64,000 nucleotides of DNA from NCBI RefSeq assembly GCF_965200405.1, contig NZ_OZ241356.1:3224001-3288000 (forward strand), read 5' to 3'. Each line of letters starts with the position of its first letter. Position 1 is the stretch's first letter. This DNA comes from Glacieibacterium sp965200405. GTDB taxonomy: Bacteria; Pseudomonadota; Alphaproteobacteria; Sphingomonadales; Sphingomonadaceae. The position numbers and the translations under genes are program-made. The notes beneath the pieces are model-generated. The model had not been told where the DNA came from. It saw only the letters and a program-made list of their open reading frames with translations, and made no database searches. Positions 25,544 to 34,506 of this stretch are shown piece by piece.

Positions 25544-26458
25544 ATGAGCGCTTGGAAACGGATCAGCTACCTGGCTTTTGCCGGGCTTGCCTTCGCGCAG
25601 GTCGGCGCGGCGCCTGGACCGATCATGCCTGCGGCGACACCGGCATCGTTCGCGGACCACCAGGCGCAATGCGCTGGTAAGGACGGCTGGAGCGACGCCG
25701 CGCCGCCCATCCGGATCTTCGGCAACGTCTATGACGTCGGCTCGTGCGGGATCGTCGTGGTGCTGATTGCCGGTCCAAAGGGCCATATCGTCATCGACGC
25801 GGCGACGGCCGAGGCAGCCCCCGGCGTGATCGCAAATATCCAGCGACTGGGATTTCGACTTGCCGACGTAAAAGTCCTGTTGTCGAGCCACGAACATTTC
25901 GATCATGCCGCCGGTCTCGCTCAGTTGCAGCAACAGACCGGGGCGCGGATGATGGCGGTCGCAGCCTCGAAGCCGTCCCTCGGGAGCGGCATCGCATCTA
26001 CCAGCGATCCGCAGGCCAGCGAGTTGCCGCCATTCAAGGGTCCCCGGGTCGATCACGTGCTGAAAGATGGCGAGATCGTCGCCGTCGGACCGCTTCGCCT
26101 GACTGCTCACGCGACGCCGGGCCACGCTCCGGGCAGCACCAGCTGGTCATGGACCTCGACCGACAACGGCGTGTCGCATTCGATCGTCTACGCCGACAGC
26201 GTAACGGCGATCGCGTTGGGCAAATACCGGTTTTCCGATCATCCGGACTATGTCGCCGTGTTCAAGACCAGCCTTGGCAAGATCGCGCACCTCCCTTGCG
26301 ACCTGCTCATCACGCCGCATCCTGCCGTGAGCAACTTCTACGCGCGCCTCGCGGGAGCAGCGCCGTTGAGCGATCCGGCGGCCTGCATGAATTACGCTGC
26401 TACCGGTCGCCGGAAGCTCGACGAAAGGCTTGCTGCGGAAGCCGCTGGACGGAACTGA
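25544..26458 (+). CDS. subclass B3 metallo-beta-lactamase
   Basis: A 304-residue exported metallo-hydrolase starting 4 bases after pyk, with an N-terminal hydrophobic signal (YLAFAGLAFAQVGAA). All B3 zinc ligands are present: His116-Glu-His118-Phe-Asp120-His121 in SSHEHFDHAAGL, His194 in TPGHAPGSTSW, and His259 in LLITPHPAVSNF. The GSTSW after the His194 region and the N-terminal GNVYDVGSCGIVVVLI are B3-like rather than generic MBL-fold. Such chromosomal enzymes in environmental sphingomonads hydrolyse beta-lactams in tested relatives. Spectrum and expression here are unknown. Placement behind pyk suggests readthrough transcription. Confidence 0.88.
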   Translation: MSAWKRISYLAFAGLAFAQVGAAPGPIMPAATPASFADHQAQCAGKDGWSDAAPPIRIFGNVYDVGSCGIVVVLIAGPKGHIVIDAATAEAAPGVIANIQRLGFRLADVKVLLSSHEHFDHAAGLAQLQQQTGARMMAVAASKPSLGSGIASTSDPQASELPPFKGPRVDHVLKDGEIVAVGPLRLTAHATPGHAPGSTSWSWTSTDNGVSHSIVYADSVTAIALGKYRFSDHPDYVAVFKTSLGKIAHLPCDLLITPHPAVSNFYARLAGAAPLSDPAACMNYAATGRRKLDERLAAEAAGRN

Positions 26459-26588
26459 TAAGGCAGCGGGCTGACCGGCCTCCTGGTCAAGCACGACTGA
26501 ACATCGAAACCGGCGTCAACTTCCTGTGCAAAGGATGCTGGGGTTTTCCTAACGACGATCGTGTTGCGGCTGCCTTGCCTCGGCCAGA

Positions 26589-28556
26589 TCAGTAGCTCGC
26601 CGAAAACGTTGCTAGATCGAATACGAAGACGCTGGTGAGCAGCACGAGAGCTGCACATCCCGCGACCGACGCCCAGACCTTGCGCCACAAGCCGCGAACC
26701 CGATCGCTCCACGCAGACCAGGCGTCGACGACCAGGGCGATGGCGCCGAACACGCCCAACACCGTGACCGCACCAAGCAGAAGCAGCCAAGGGCCAGCCT
26801 TGTTGGTCAGCAGGGCGACGTCTGCTTCCGCTTTCACGAGGTAGACGATCCACAGCACCCCCGCTGCCGAAACCGCCCAGGCGCCGAGGCGCGCCCGGCG
26901 AAACCACCGTTGCTCGCGCTGGGGTCGCGTCGACCGGCGAACATGCCAGGCCCAGCGCAGGAACGCCGTCGCCGGCATCGTCAAGGCGGTAAGGACGACG
27001 ATTGCCAGGGAAAATGCCATGACCGGCGCGGCGCTGGACATCCAGCGGCCAACCCGATCGAACTCGGCAACCGGGTAGGCAATCTCGCCGGCCATGCCAC
27101 GGACCCGACCTTTGGCGTCGCGCGTGAAGACCAGTGGAGCGCCCGTCTCTGCATCGGCAAAGCGGTCATGACCCACCGGCACGAAGCGCCGCTTACTGCC
27201 GTCACTGCGAGTGATCGTCGACACCGTGATCGACCCGTCGTCAGCCGCCGTGACGTCGGCAACCGACAGGATATCGAGGAGCTTGAGGAAGCCGGAGTGA
27301 CTGCGCCGCGCGCTGAGATAGGAGCCGGCGACAATGCTGGCCGTGGACTGATCTGCTGGAATGGCAATTGGCCGGGAGTTGCTGCCACCTAGCCGCGCCA
27401 CCAGAGAAGAGACGATCGACTGCTCAATCGCGTGTGCGCCGCCGCTGATGCCCTGCCCGTTAAAGACGACATAGATTCCGAGTTTCTGCTCCGGGAACAG
27501 GGTCAGCTGCGTCGCAGCAGCCGCCAGATTGCCGCCGTGTCCCATGAAGCGAACACCGCCTTCGGTGCCACCTTCGAAGCCGAGGCCGAAGCCGGTCGGC
27601 AACCCCGGTGCAAGCGGCCTCGCGATCTGCAACATGGCAGCCAGCGTGGCAGGCCGGATGATCTGCACGCCGTCGAGGCTGCCACCGCCCAGCAACATCG
27701 CCATGAAGCGCCCGAGATCACTCGCGGACGCCGACATGCCGCCTGCCGACGGCGTGCCGACCCATTCGAATGGGGCTGGCGTGCGGCTCCCGGGGAGATA
27801 GCCCTGTGCCAGCAGCGGCGCGAGGACACGCGGTAGTGGCTGGGAAAAGGTCGAGTGCGTCATCCGGAGTGGTGTCAGGATCCGCTGCTGCACCAACTGC
27901 TCGAACGGCTGACGCGCCGAACGTTCGACGATATAGGCAGCCAACGCAGCGCCGTAGTTCGAATAGGCCATCGTCGCGCCGGGCGCATAGACTCGCGCCG
28001 GGATGTTTTCACGCAGCAATTTGCCGAGGTCGGTCGGCGGCCCTTGGTCGAAAAGACCGCGGACGCGCTCGTCGAACCCCGGTGTGTGGGTCATCAAATG
28101 GCGCAGCGTTATCGGACGGCCGAATGCGTCGGGAATGCGGAAGTCGAGATAGTCGTTGATGTCGTGGTCGAGGCTGAGCTTGCCTGCCTCGACCTGCTGC
28201 ATGACCAGCAACCATGTGAAAAGCTTCGACACCGACGCCTGGCGGAACAGCGTGTTCTCGGGCGAAATACGGCGACCGGTGGCAAAGTCGGCAAAGCCAT
28301 AGCCGCGCGACAGGATCGTGCGTCCGTCGCGAACGACCACTACCGCCGCTCCGGGCAGGCCGAGCGTCTCGACGCCAGTAGCGACGGTAGCGTCCACGAA
28401 CGCGGCGATCATGTCGTCCGAAACGGGCGGCCGGACCGCTGCTTCGATCGTCATCGACCGTGGCTTGAGCGGCGCGAACGACTGCGCCAGCGTCGGTGTT
28501 GCGAACAACAGGGCGGCGAGTGAAGCCAGGATGATCGCCCGCAAACCGCCCAGCAT
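26589..28556 (-). CDS. serine beta-lactamase-like hydrolase with C-terminal membrane domain
   Basis: A 655-residue protein of the class C beta-lactamase/penicillin-binding-protein-like (AmpC/EstB) family. A signal peptide ends near residue 25 (ATPTLAQS). The catalytic SxxK is Ser108-Val-Ser-Lys111 (ASVSKLF), the YxN is Tyr198-Ser-Asn200, and the third motif is probably MGHGGN. A central beta-rich domain (about 400-500) precedes four predicted C-terminal membrane helices, the last with KVWASVAGCAALVLLTSV. This membrane-tethered architecture suits peptidase or esterase action on peptides or cell-wall fragments in the periplasm. ATG 28556 was chosen for the signal peptide. It faces the B3 lactamase gene tail-to-tail. 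Confidence 0.88.
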   Translation of the reverse strand: MLGGLRAIILASLAALLFATPTLAQSFAPLKPRSMTIEAAVRPPVSDDMIAAFVDATVATGVETLGLPGAAVVVVRDGRTILSRGYGFADFATGRRISPENTLFRQASVSKLFTWLLVMQQVEAGKLSLDHDINDYLDFRIPDAFGRPITLRHLMTHTPGFDERVRGLFDQGPPTDLGKLLRENIPARVYAPGATMAYSNYGAALAAYIVERSARQPFEQLVQQRILTPLRMTHSTFSQPLPRVLAPLLAQGYLPGSRTPAPFEWVGTPSAGGMSASASDLGRFMAMLLGGGSLDGVQIIRPATLAAMLQIARPLAPGLPTGFGLGFEGGTEGGVRFMGHGGNLAAAATQLTLFPEQKLGIYVVFNGQGISGGAHAIEQSIVSSLVARLGGSNSRPIAIPADQSTASIVAGSYLSARRSHSGFLKLLDILSVADVTAADDGSITVSTITRSDGSKRRFVPVGHDRFADAETGAPLVFTRDAKGRVRGMAGEIAYPVAEFDRVGRWMSSAAPVMAFSLAIVVLTALTMPATAFLRWAWHVRRSTRPQREQRWFRRARLGAWAVSAAGVLWIVYLVKAEADVALLTNKAGPWLLLLGAVTVLGVFGAIALVVDAWSAWSDRVRGLWRKVWASVAGCAALVLLTSVFVFDLATFSASY

Positions 28557-28620
28557 CGCGTCCCCCGACGTTACGGGTCCGACTATGGCAGCTTGTTGGT
28601 TCCCGGCAAGGGCAGGCCGA

Positions 28621-29232
28621 CTAGAGCAAGCCCGCCGCGACCAGCGCCGCCCGGACACCGGGCTCACCGTCGAAGATATGACCGATCAGCCCGACGGCCT
28701 CGCCGGCGTGGACGTTATCGGCGCGATCGTCGATGAACATCGCCTCGCCGGGCGCGAGGCCGAAGCGCTGCATCGCCAGCGTGTAGATTTCGGGGCTTGG
28801 TTTGACCATTCGCTCGACGCCAGAGACGACGATGTCACGGAAATGGCCGAACACCGGTGCTGTCGGCATGAAGCGCAGCCAGAACTCGGCACTGAAGTTG
28901 GTGATCGCGTATAGCGGCACGTCCTTGGCGGCGAGTTCGTCGACCAGCTCAATCATTCCCGGCATCGGACCGGGGATCGTCTCCAGCCAGCGCGGCACGT
29001 ACTGCGCAATAAGCTCGGCATGGTCGGGGAATGCTGTCGTCAGCTCCGACGTGGTGTCCGCAGCGGCGCGGCCCTCGTCGTGCTGAAAGTGCCAGTTGGG
29101 CGTCACGACGTTCGCCAGGAACCACTCAAGGTCCGCTGGCGTGTCGATCAGCTTGCTGTAGAGATACCGAATGTCCCAGTCGTACAGGACGTTACCGACA
29201 TCGAAGACGACGGCCTTGAGCGGCGTGATCAG
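28621..29232 (-). CDS. HAD-superfamily hydrolase (HAD-IA)
   Basis: About 203 residues with the four HAD motifs: I is VVFDVGNVLYDW, II is YAITNFSAEFW, III is the lysine in MVKPSPEIY, and IV is FIDDRADNV. The cap is small and helical, as in YihX-type sugar-phosphate phosphatases. No ATG/GTG/TTG lies between the rpmJ stop and motif I. I take CTG 29232, which overlaps the rpmJ stop as CTGA. The only standard alternative is TTG 29307, inside rpmJ, giving 25 extra residues with no family character. Confidence 0.85.
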   Translation of the reverse strand: MITPLKAVVFDVGNVLYDWDIRYLYSKLIDTPADLEWFLANVVTPNWHFQHDEGRAAADTTSELTTAFPDHAELIAQYVPRWLETIPGPMPGMIELVDELAAKDVPLYAITNFSAEFWLRFMPTAPVFGHFRDIVVSGVERMVKPSPEIYTLAMQRFGLAPGEAMFIDDRADNVHAGEAVGLIGHIFDGEPGVRAALVAAGLL

Positions 29233-29354
29233 CCCTGGCGCGCCTTGAAGCGACGGTTGGTCTTGTTGATCACATAGGTGCGGCCGTGACGACGCACGAC
29301 CTGGCAATCGCGGTGGCGCGACTTGAGCGACTTGAGCGAGTTGCGAACTTTCAT
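29229..29354 (-). CDS. rpmJ: 50S ribosomal protein L36
   Basis: A 41-residue basic protein beginning MKVRNSLKSLKSRHRDC and ending NKTNRRFKARQG, diagnostic of L36. Only one cysteine is present, so it is the zinc-free (C-minus) form usual in alphaproteobacteria. It starts at ATG 29354 and its stop overlaps the presumed CTG start of the HAD gene. Confidence 0.97.
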   Translation of the reverse strand: MKVRNSLKSLKSRHRDCQVVRRHGRTYVINKTNRRFKARQG

Positions 29355-29392
29355 GGCGGCACCGGAATTAGAATTTAAGAAGGTCGCGCTGC

Positions 29393-30400
29393 CTAGGCCG
29401 CCGGACGGGTTTCGTCAAGCTTTCGCTCCCACGCCAGCGCATCGCGGACGATGGTGTCGAGGTCGTTGAGCCGTGGCCGCCAGTCGAGCGTCGACAGAAT
29501 ACGCGCGTTGGACGCGACCAGCGCATCGGGATCGCCAGCCCGGCGGCCCTGCAAGTCGCGCGTCAAGGTCACGCCCGCCACCCGGTCCACGGCATCGAGC
29601 ACCTCCAGCACGGAGAAACCGCGCGAATAACCGCAGTTCACGGTCAACGACTTCGCTGGATTCGCGGTCAGCCAGCGCAAGGCGGAAACATGCGCTTCGG
29701 CCAGGTCGGTGACGTGAATGTAGTCGCGCACCCCGGTGCCGTCAGGCGTCGCATAGTCGGTCCCGTACACTCCGACCGAAGCGCGCTTCCCCAGCGCCGC
29801 CTCAGCGGCGATCTTGATCAGATGCGTCGCGCCTGCCGTCGATTGGCCGGTGCGACCGTGCGGATCGGCGCCGGCGACGTTGAAGTAGCGCAGAACGCCG
29901 TAGTTGATGTCATGCGCGGCCGCGACGTCGCGCAGCATCGTCTCGGTCATCAGCTTGGAGGTGCCATAGGGGTTGATCGGCTTGGTCGGCATGTCCTCGT
30001 CGATCGGCGAGCTCTCGGGGATGCCGTAGACCGCCGCGGTCGAGGAAAAGATGAAGTGCCTGACGCCGCCGGTCACCGCCGCCTCGATCAGCGCGCGGCT
30101 GGCGGCGGTGTTGTTACGATAATATTTCAGCGGGTTGTGGACCGACTCCGGCACGATGATCGATCCGGCGAAGTGCAGGATCGCGCCGACCTGGTGCTCG
30201 TACAAGGTGCGTCCGACCAGCGCCATGTCGGCGACATCGCCCTCGATGAAGGCAACGCCCTCGGGTACCGCCCAGCGGAAGCCGGTGGTCAGATTGTCGA
30301 GCACCGCCACCTTGTACCCGGCGTCCCGCAACGCGAGCACCGCATGACTGCCGATATAACCCGCACCACCGGTGACCAGAACCGTGCCCGTATCGGCCAT
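29393..30400 (-). CDS. galE: UDP-glucose 4-epimerase
   Basis: A 335-residue extended short-chain dehydrogenase interconverting UDP-glucose and UDP-galactose. The NAD-binding TGGAGYIGSH is at the N-terminus. The catalytic Ser is in FIFSSTAAVYG, and Tyr-x3-Lys is in NPYGTSKLMTE. Substrate motifs YFNVAGADPHGRTGQ and GTGVRDYIHVTDLAEAH are GalE-specific. It ends 38 bases before rpmJ and is leftward with it. It likely supplies surface polysaccharide synthesis. Confidence 0.96.
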   Translation of the reverse strand: MADTGTVLVTGGAGYIGSHAVLALRDAGYKVAVLDNLTTGFRWAVPEGVAFIEGDVADMALVGRTLYEHQVGAILHFAGSIIVPESVHNPLKYYRNNTAASRALIEAAVTGGVRHFIFSSTAAVYGIPESSPIDEDMPTKPINPYGTSKLMTETMLRDVAAAHDINYGVLRYFNVAGADPHGRTGQSTAGATHLIKIAAEAALGKRASVGVYGTDYATPDGTGVRDYIHVTDLAEAHVSALRWLTANPAKSLTVNCGYSRGFSVLEVLDAVDRVAGVTLTRDLQGRRAGDPDALVASNARILSTLDWRPRLNDLDTIVRDALAWERKLDETRPAA

Positions 30401-30518
30401 CTTCAATCCCTATGTATGACGCACGCCAATAAGTTGCGACGTTGTCGCGCTCGTGCGACTTCAGCGTTGATGCGGCGTTGTAACGGCAACGACAAGCCAA
30501 TCCGAGGGTCAAAGTTCC

Positions 30519-31148
30519 ATGCTTACACTTCGCAAGTTGCTCGTGCCGGCCGCCGCGCTGACGGTTCTTGCGGGCTGCACCACCGGGCCGAGCGGCACCG
30601 ACGTCACCCGCTTCCACCTCGGCCAGCCGATCGCACGTGGCGCCATCGCGGTCGTGCCGGCCAATCCCAACATGGCTAACGACCTGGAATTCCGCACTTA
30701 TGCAGAGGCGGTCGGCAATGAGCTTCGCAATCAGAACTTCACGCCGGTTTATGGCAACGACCAGAGTTCACCCTATGTCGGCGTCATCACGATCGAGCAG
30801 GTCGACCGGCCGGGTGCGACGCGGCGGACCGGCCTGTCGATCGGCCTCGGCCTCGGCGGCGGCAGCTTCGGTCGTCGCGGTGGCGGCTTCGGGGGCGGTG
30901 CCGGCGTACAGGTGCCGGTTGGCGGCCACACCCGCACCGACTATACCCGGGTGAATACGCTGGGCCTGCAGATCAAGCGCCGCTCCGACAGCAGCATCGT
31001 CTGGGAGGGCCGCGCGACGGCCGCCCGCGATGACCGGAACCCGTCCGCGCAGCTTCCAACCGCGATTCCGGAACTGGCGCGCGACCTGCTGGCGGACTTC
31101 CCGGGGCCGGCCAACCAGACGGTGCATTACAAGGGCGGGCGCCGCTAG
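30519..31148 (+). CDS. DUF4136 family lipoprotein
   Basis: A 209-residue lipoprotein with the lipobox LTVLAGC at residues 16-22. The body has the DUF4136 layout: VTRFHLGQPIARGAIAVVP, LEFRTYAEAVGNELRNQNF, and YVGVITIEQVD. A glycine-rich loop (LGLGGGSFGRRGGGFGGGAG) and a C-terminal WEGRATAARD stretch follow. Outer-membrane or periplasmic attachment expected; function unknown. ATG 30519 with a GAGGG site; divergent from galE. Confidence 0.85.
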   Translation: MLTLRKLLVPAAALTVLAGCTTGPSGTDVTRFHLGQPIARGAIAVVPANPNMANDLEFRTYAEAVGNELRNQNFTPVYGNDQSSPYVGVITIEQVDRPGATRRTGLSIGLGLGGGSFGRRGGGFGGGAGVQVPVGGHTRTDYTRVNTLGLQIKRRSDSSIVWEGRATAARDDRNPSAQLPTAIPELARDLLADFPGPANQTVHYKGGRR

Positions 31149-31202
31149 GCAGCGGCGGCTGAGGGGTCGACTTGGCGGCGGTGAAGCGGCAATAGCTCTG
31201 GC

Positions 31203-32327
31203 ATGAGCATCGCCATTTCCGCCGCCTTCGACAGCGGCAATATCGAGGTCGTTCGCATTGCGGGTCCGGGGGCGATCGACCTCAGCATCCGCAAGGATGC
31301 TCACTCCGACTTTTACCAGTGGTTCCACTTCCGCCTGACCGGGGCGGCGGGCCAAGCCTGCACGTTGCGCATCGTCAATTGCAAGGGTTCGGCTTACGAA
31401 GGCGGCTGGCCGAACTACAGGGCAGTGGTCTCGGAGGATCGACAGAACTGGACCCGCGTCGCCACCAGCTACGACGACGGCGTGCTGAGCATCCGCGTCA
31501 CGCCGCGCACCAACTCGATGTATGTCGCCTATTTCGCGCCCTACAGCATGGAGCGGCATCACGACCTCATCGCCCGCATCGGCCAATGTAGTGGCGTCTC
31601 GACCTCGGTGCTGGGCGTCTCGCTCGATGGCCAGTCGATCGACTGCGTGACGCTCGGCGAGGGTCCGCGCCACGTCTGGCTCTACGGTCGACAGCATCCG
31701 GGCGAGTCGATGGCCGAGTGGTGGATGGAGGGCGCGCTGGAGCGGCTGACCGATCCCGCCGATCCGCAAGCGCGCGCTCTGCGCCAGGCGGCCACCTTCC
31801 ACCTTGTCCCCAACATGAATCCCGATGGATCGCGGCGTGGTCACCTGCGCACCAACGCGGCTGGTGTGAACCTCAACCGCGAATGGCATGCGCCGACGGC
31901 TGAGAAGTCGCCCGAGGTCCTTTGCGTCCTCGCGGCCATGAACGAGACTGGCGTCGACTTCGCGATGGACGTCCACGGCGACGAATCGCTCCCGCACAAT
32001 TTCATCGCCGGCTTCGAGGGCATTCCCTCGAGCACCGATCGCCAGCTCGGCCTGCTGGGCGACTACAAGACGATCCTGTCGCGCCTCAGCCCCGACTTCC
32101 AGACGCGCATCGGCTACCCGGTCGCAGCTGCGGGTCGCGCCAATCTGACGATGAGCACCAATGCGGTCGCCGAGCGCTTCGGCTGCGTGGCGATGACCCT
32201 CGAAATGCCGTTCAAGGACGCCGACGACCTGCCTGACCCTCGCGCCGGCTGGTCGCCGGAGCGGTGCAAGGCATTGGGTCGCGACTGCCTCGCTGCACTG
32301 CTGGAGATCGTCGGACGGCTGCGCTAG
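31203..32327 (+). CDS. M14-family zinc carboxypeptidase (cytosolic carboxypeptidase type)
   Basis: A 374-residue protein. An N-terminal beta-sandwich domain (about 1-110, with DFYQWFHFRLTG) precedes an M14 catalytic domain, the layout of bacterial and eukaryotic cytosolic carboxypeptidases. Zinc ligands are His and Glu in YGRQHPGESMAEWW and His in MDVHGDE. Substrate-binding motifs are LVPNMNPDGSRRG and GVNLNREW, and the catalytic glutamate is in MTLEMPFKD. No signal peptide, so cytoplasmic. Target probably C-terminal or side-chain amino acids of peptides (inference). Confidence 0.9.
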   Translation: MSIAISAAFDSGNIEVVRIAGPGAIDLSIRKDAHSDFYQWFHFRLTGAAGQACTLRIVNCKGSAYEGGWPNYRAVVSEDRQNWTRVATSYDDGVLSIRVTPRTNSMYVAYFAPYSMERHHDLIARIGQCSGVSTSVLGVSLDGQSIDCVTLGEGPRHVWLYGRQHPGESMAEWWMEGALERLTDPADPQARALRQAATFHLVPNMNPDGSRRGHLRTNAAGVNLNREWHAPTAEKSPEVLCVLAAMNETGVDFAMDVHGDESLPHNFIAGFEGIPSSTDRQLGLLGDYKTILSRLSPDFQTRIGYPVAAAGRANLTMSTNAVAERFGCVAMTLEMPFKDADDLPDPRAGWSPERCKALGRDCLAALLEIVGRLR

Positions 32328-32382
32328 CCGCGACCGTTTACGATCCACGCCAAACTGATCGACACGAACGAAGGACATAGCG

Positions 32383-33060
32383 ATGCCCACCCTCGTCCTC
32401 CTCCGCCACGGCCAATCGTCGTGGAACCTCGAGAACCGCTTCACCGGCTGGTGGGACGTCAGCCTGACCGACAAGGGCATCGCGGAGGCGACCGCCGCGG
32501 GCGAGTTGCTGGCCGCCAAGGGCTATGATTTCGACCTGGCCTTCACCAGCGTCCAGACCCGCGCCATCAAGACGCTCAACCTCGCACTGGAGGCGATGGG
32601 CCGGCTGTGGCTGCCGGTGGTCAAGGACTGGCAGCTCAACGAGCGGCACTACGGCGGCCTGACCGGGCTCAACAAGGCCGAGACCGCCGCCATACACGGC
32701 GACGCGAAAGTGCTCGAATGGCGGCGCAGCTTCGACATTCCGCCGCCACCGCTGGAGGCTGGATCGGAGTACGACCTGTCCGCCGACCGCCGCTACGCCG
32801 GGCTGAACGTGCCGGTCGCGGAAAGCCTGAAAGACACGATCGCCCGTGTCCTGCCCTATTGGGACAGCGCCATCGCGCCTGAGCTGAAGTCCGGCAAGCG
32901 CGTGATTATCGCCGCGCACGGCAACTCGCTGCGCGCGCTGGTCAAGCACTTGTCCAACATTGCCGACGACGACATCGTTCATGAGGAAATCCCGACCGGC
33001 AAGCCGATGGTTTATGAGCTGAACGACGATCTGACCGAGCAGCGGCGCTTCTACCTTTAG
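32383..33060 (+). CDS. gpmA: 2,3-bisphosphoglycerate-dependent phosphoglycerate mutase
   Basis: A 225-residue histidine-phosphatase-fold enzyme interconverting 3- and 2-phosphoglycerate. The catalytic phosphohistidine is in LLRHGQSSWNLENRFTGWWD; the second active-site segment is NERHYGGLTGLNK. The late histidine is in IIAAHGNSLRALVKHL and the C-terminal lid is IPTGKPMVYEL. ATG 32383 has a GAAGGA site. Stand-alone gene. Confidence 0.97.
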   Translation: MPTLVLLRHGQSSWNLENRFTGWWDVSLTDKGIAEATAAGELLAAKGYDFDLAFTSVQTRAIKTLNLALEAMGRLWLPVVKDWQLNERHYGGLTGLNKAETAAIHGDAKVLEWRRSFDIPPPPLEAGSEYDLSADRRYAGLNVPVAESLKDTIARVLPYWDSAIAPELKSGKRVIIAAHGNSLRALVKHLSNIADDDIVHEEIPTGKPMVYELNDDLTEQRRFYL

Positions 33061-33164
33061 GGCCCTCGCTTCCGTCGCGGGTCATGCCGGCAGCGGTGCG
33101 AGGTGCGTCCGAACGCGCGGCACCAAATGCTATATTCCGCCCCGATCATAAGGCCGCTCCCGCG

Positions 33165-33902
33165 CTATGCCTTGTCGCGGATATAGACCCCGCCTCCTTC
33201 GGGTCGACGCACCTCGAAGCCGCCTGACTTGGTGACCAGGTCGACCAGCTTGGCATGGCCGTAGGTCCGCGGATCGAAGTCGGAGGCCAGTTCGAGCAGC
33301 CGCTTGCCAAGAACGCCGAGCGACACCCAGCCGTCGGCGTCCTCGAGCTGAGCCAGTGCCGTACGGACGAGCCGCATCGCCTCGGCGGGAGGTGCGAGCA
33401 ATTTCTCCGGCTTGGTCGCTATCGCGGGTGCGTTGACCGTCGCGGGCTTTGGCGCAGCCGGCAGCAGGTTCTCGGTGTAGATGAAGCGCCTGCAGGCCTG
33501 GCGAAAGCTCTCGGGCGTCTTCTGCTCGCCAAAGCCATAGACGTCGACACCCTGCTCCCGGATGCGCGCCGCCAGCCGGGTAAAGTCACTGTCCGACGAC
33601 ACGAGGCAGAACGCGTCGAAGCGCCCGGTGTGGAGCAGGTCCATCGCATCGATGACCAGTGCGATGTCGCTGGCGTTCTTGCCCGCGACGGCGGCAACGG
33701 TGTGCTGGGGCATGATCGCGAAGCGTGCCAGGATCTTGGCCCAGCCAGACAGTTGCTGACCGGAAAAATCGCCGTAGATGCGCCGGACGCTGGCCTCGCC
33801 GATCTTGGCGATCTCCTCGAACAGGCCGTTGGCGATCTTTGCCGAGGCGTTGTCGGCGTCGATCAGGACCGCCAACCGTGGTGCGCGTGCTTCGATTGCC
33901 AT
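33165..33902 (-). CDS. NYN (LabA/DUF88) domain protein with C-terminal OST-HTH/LOTUS-like domain
   Basis: A 245-residue protein. Residues 8-145 form a PIN-like NYN nuclease domain with aspartates in AVLIDADNAS, ALVIDAMDLLH and LVSSDSDFTRLA, the acidic pocket expected for RNA cleavage. A linker rich in Ala/Pro/Lys follows. Residues about 175-245 (VRTALAQLEDADGWVSLGVLGKRL, FDPRTYGHAKLVDLV, GGGVYIRDKA) match the OST-HTH/LOTUS fold that binds G-rich RNA in relatives. Single gene, divergent from purE. Physiological RNA target unknown. Confidence 0.88.
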   Translation of the reverse strand: MAIEARAPRLAVLIDADNASAKIANGLFEEIAKIGEASVRRIYGDFSGQQLSGWAKILARFAIMPQHTVAAVAGKNASDIALVIDAMDLLHTGRFDAFCLVSSDSDFTRLAARIREQGVDVYGFGEQKTPESFRQACRRFIYTENLLPAAPKPATVNAPAIATKPEKLLAPPAEAMRLVRTALAQLEDADGWVSLGVLGKRLLELASDFDPRTYGHAKLVDLVTKSGGFEVRRPEGGGVYIRDKA

Positions 33903-34008
33903 GCAAATTCCCTCAAGCCGCAAGTTCGCGCGAAATGACGGCGGCGGCAAGGTTGCCGATGCGCCGCCTCGCCCCTAAGGTCCGGCGCTTCCTGAAGCGG
34001 GGGGCACG

Positions 34009-34506
34009 GTGGACCAGCCACAAGTCGGCATCATCATGGGCAGTCAGTCCGACTGGGCGACGATGCGCCACTGCGCCTCGACGCTGGCGGAGCTCGGCAT
34101 CGCGCATGAAACGCGCATCGTCTCGGCGCACCGCACCCCGCAAAGGCTGTACGACTATGCGCACGAGGCGGTAGCGCGCGGGCTCAAGGTCATTGTCGCG
34201 GGCGCGGGCGGCGCGGCTCATCTGCCGGGCATGTGTGCCTCGATGACCCGCCTGCCGGTGCTCGGCGTGCCGGTTCAGTCGCGAGCGCTCAGCGGCATGG
34301 ACAGCCTGCTCTCCATCGTCCAGATGCCCGCGGGGGTGCCGGTCGGGACCTTGGCGATCGGTGAAGCGGGGGCAGTCAATGCCGCCCTGCTCGCGGCGGC
34401 GATGCTGGCGACGACCGACGCCGCGCTGGCCGATCGGCTGGATGCGTGGCGGGACGCGATGCGCGACCGGGTGGCGGAAACCGTCCAGGACGTAAGCCCC
34501 GAATGA
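34009..34506 (+). CDS. purE: N5-carboxyaminoimidazole ribonucleotide mutase (PurE class I)
   Basis: A 165-residue enzyme of purine biosynthesis converting N5-CAIR to CAIR. Motifs: GIIMGSQSDWATM (phosphate loop), SAHRTPQRL with the catalytic His, GAGGAAHLPGMCA, and PVQSRALSGMDSLLSI. GTG start at 34009 with a GGGGG-rich site. Its stop overlaps the purK ATG as ATGA. Confidence 0.96.
   Translation: MDQPQVGIIMGSQSDWATMRHCASTLAELGIAHETRIVSAHRTPQRLYDYAHEAVARGLKVIVAGAGGAAHLPGMCASMTRLPVLGVPVQSRALSGMDSLLSIVQMPAGVPVGTLAIGEAGAVNAALLAAAMLATTDAALADRLDAWRDAMRDRVAETVQDVSPE

Noticed and set aside
29233..29307. TTG 29307 as the HAD gene start
   Set aside because: The added 25 residues are encoded inside rpmJ and have no HAD-family character; kept only as an alternative.
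30768..32519. 583-residue minus-strand frame over DUF4136, M14 peptidase and gpmA
   Set aside because: Spans three genes with strong evidence on the plus strand; no family pattern.
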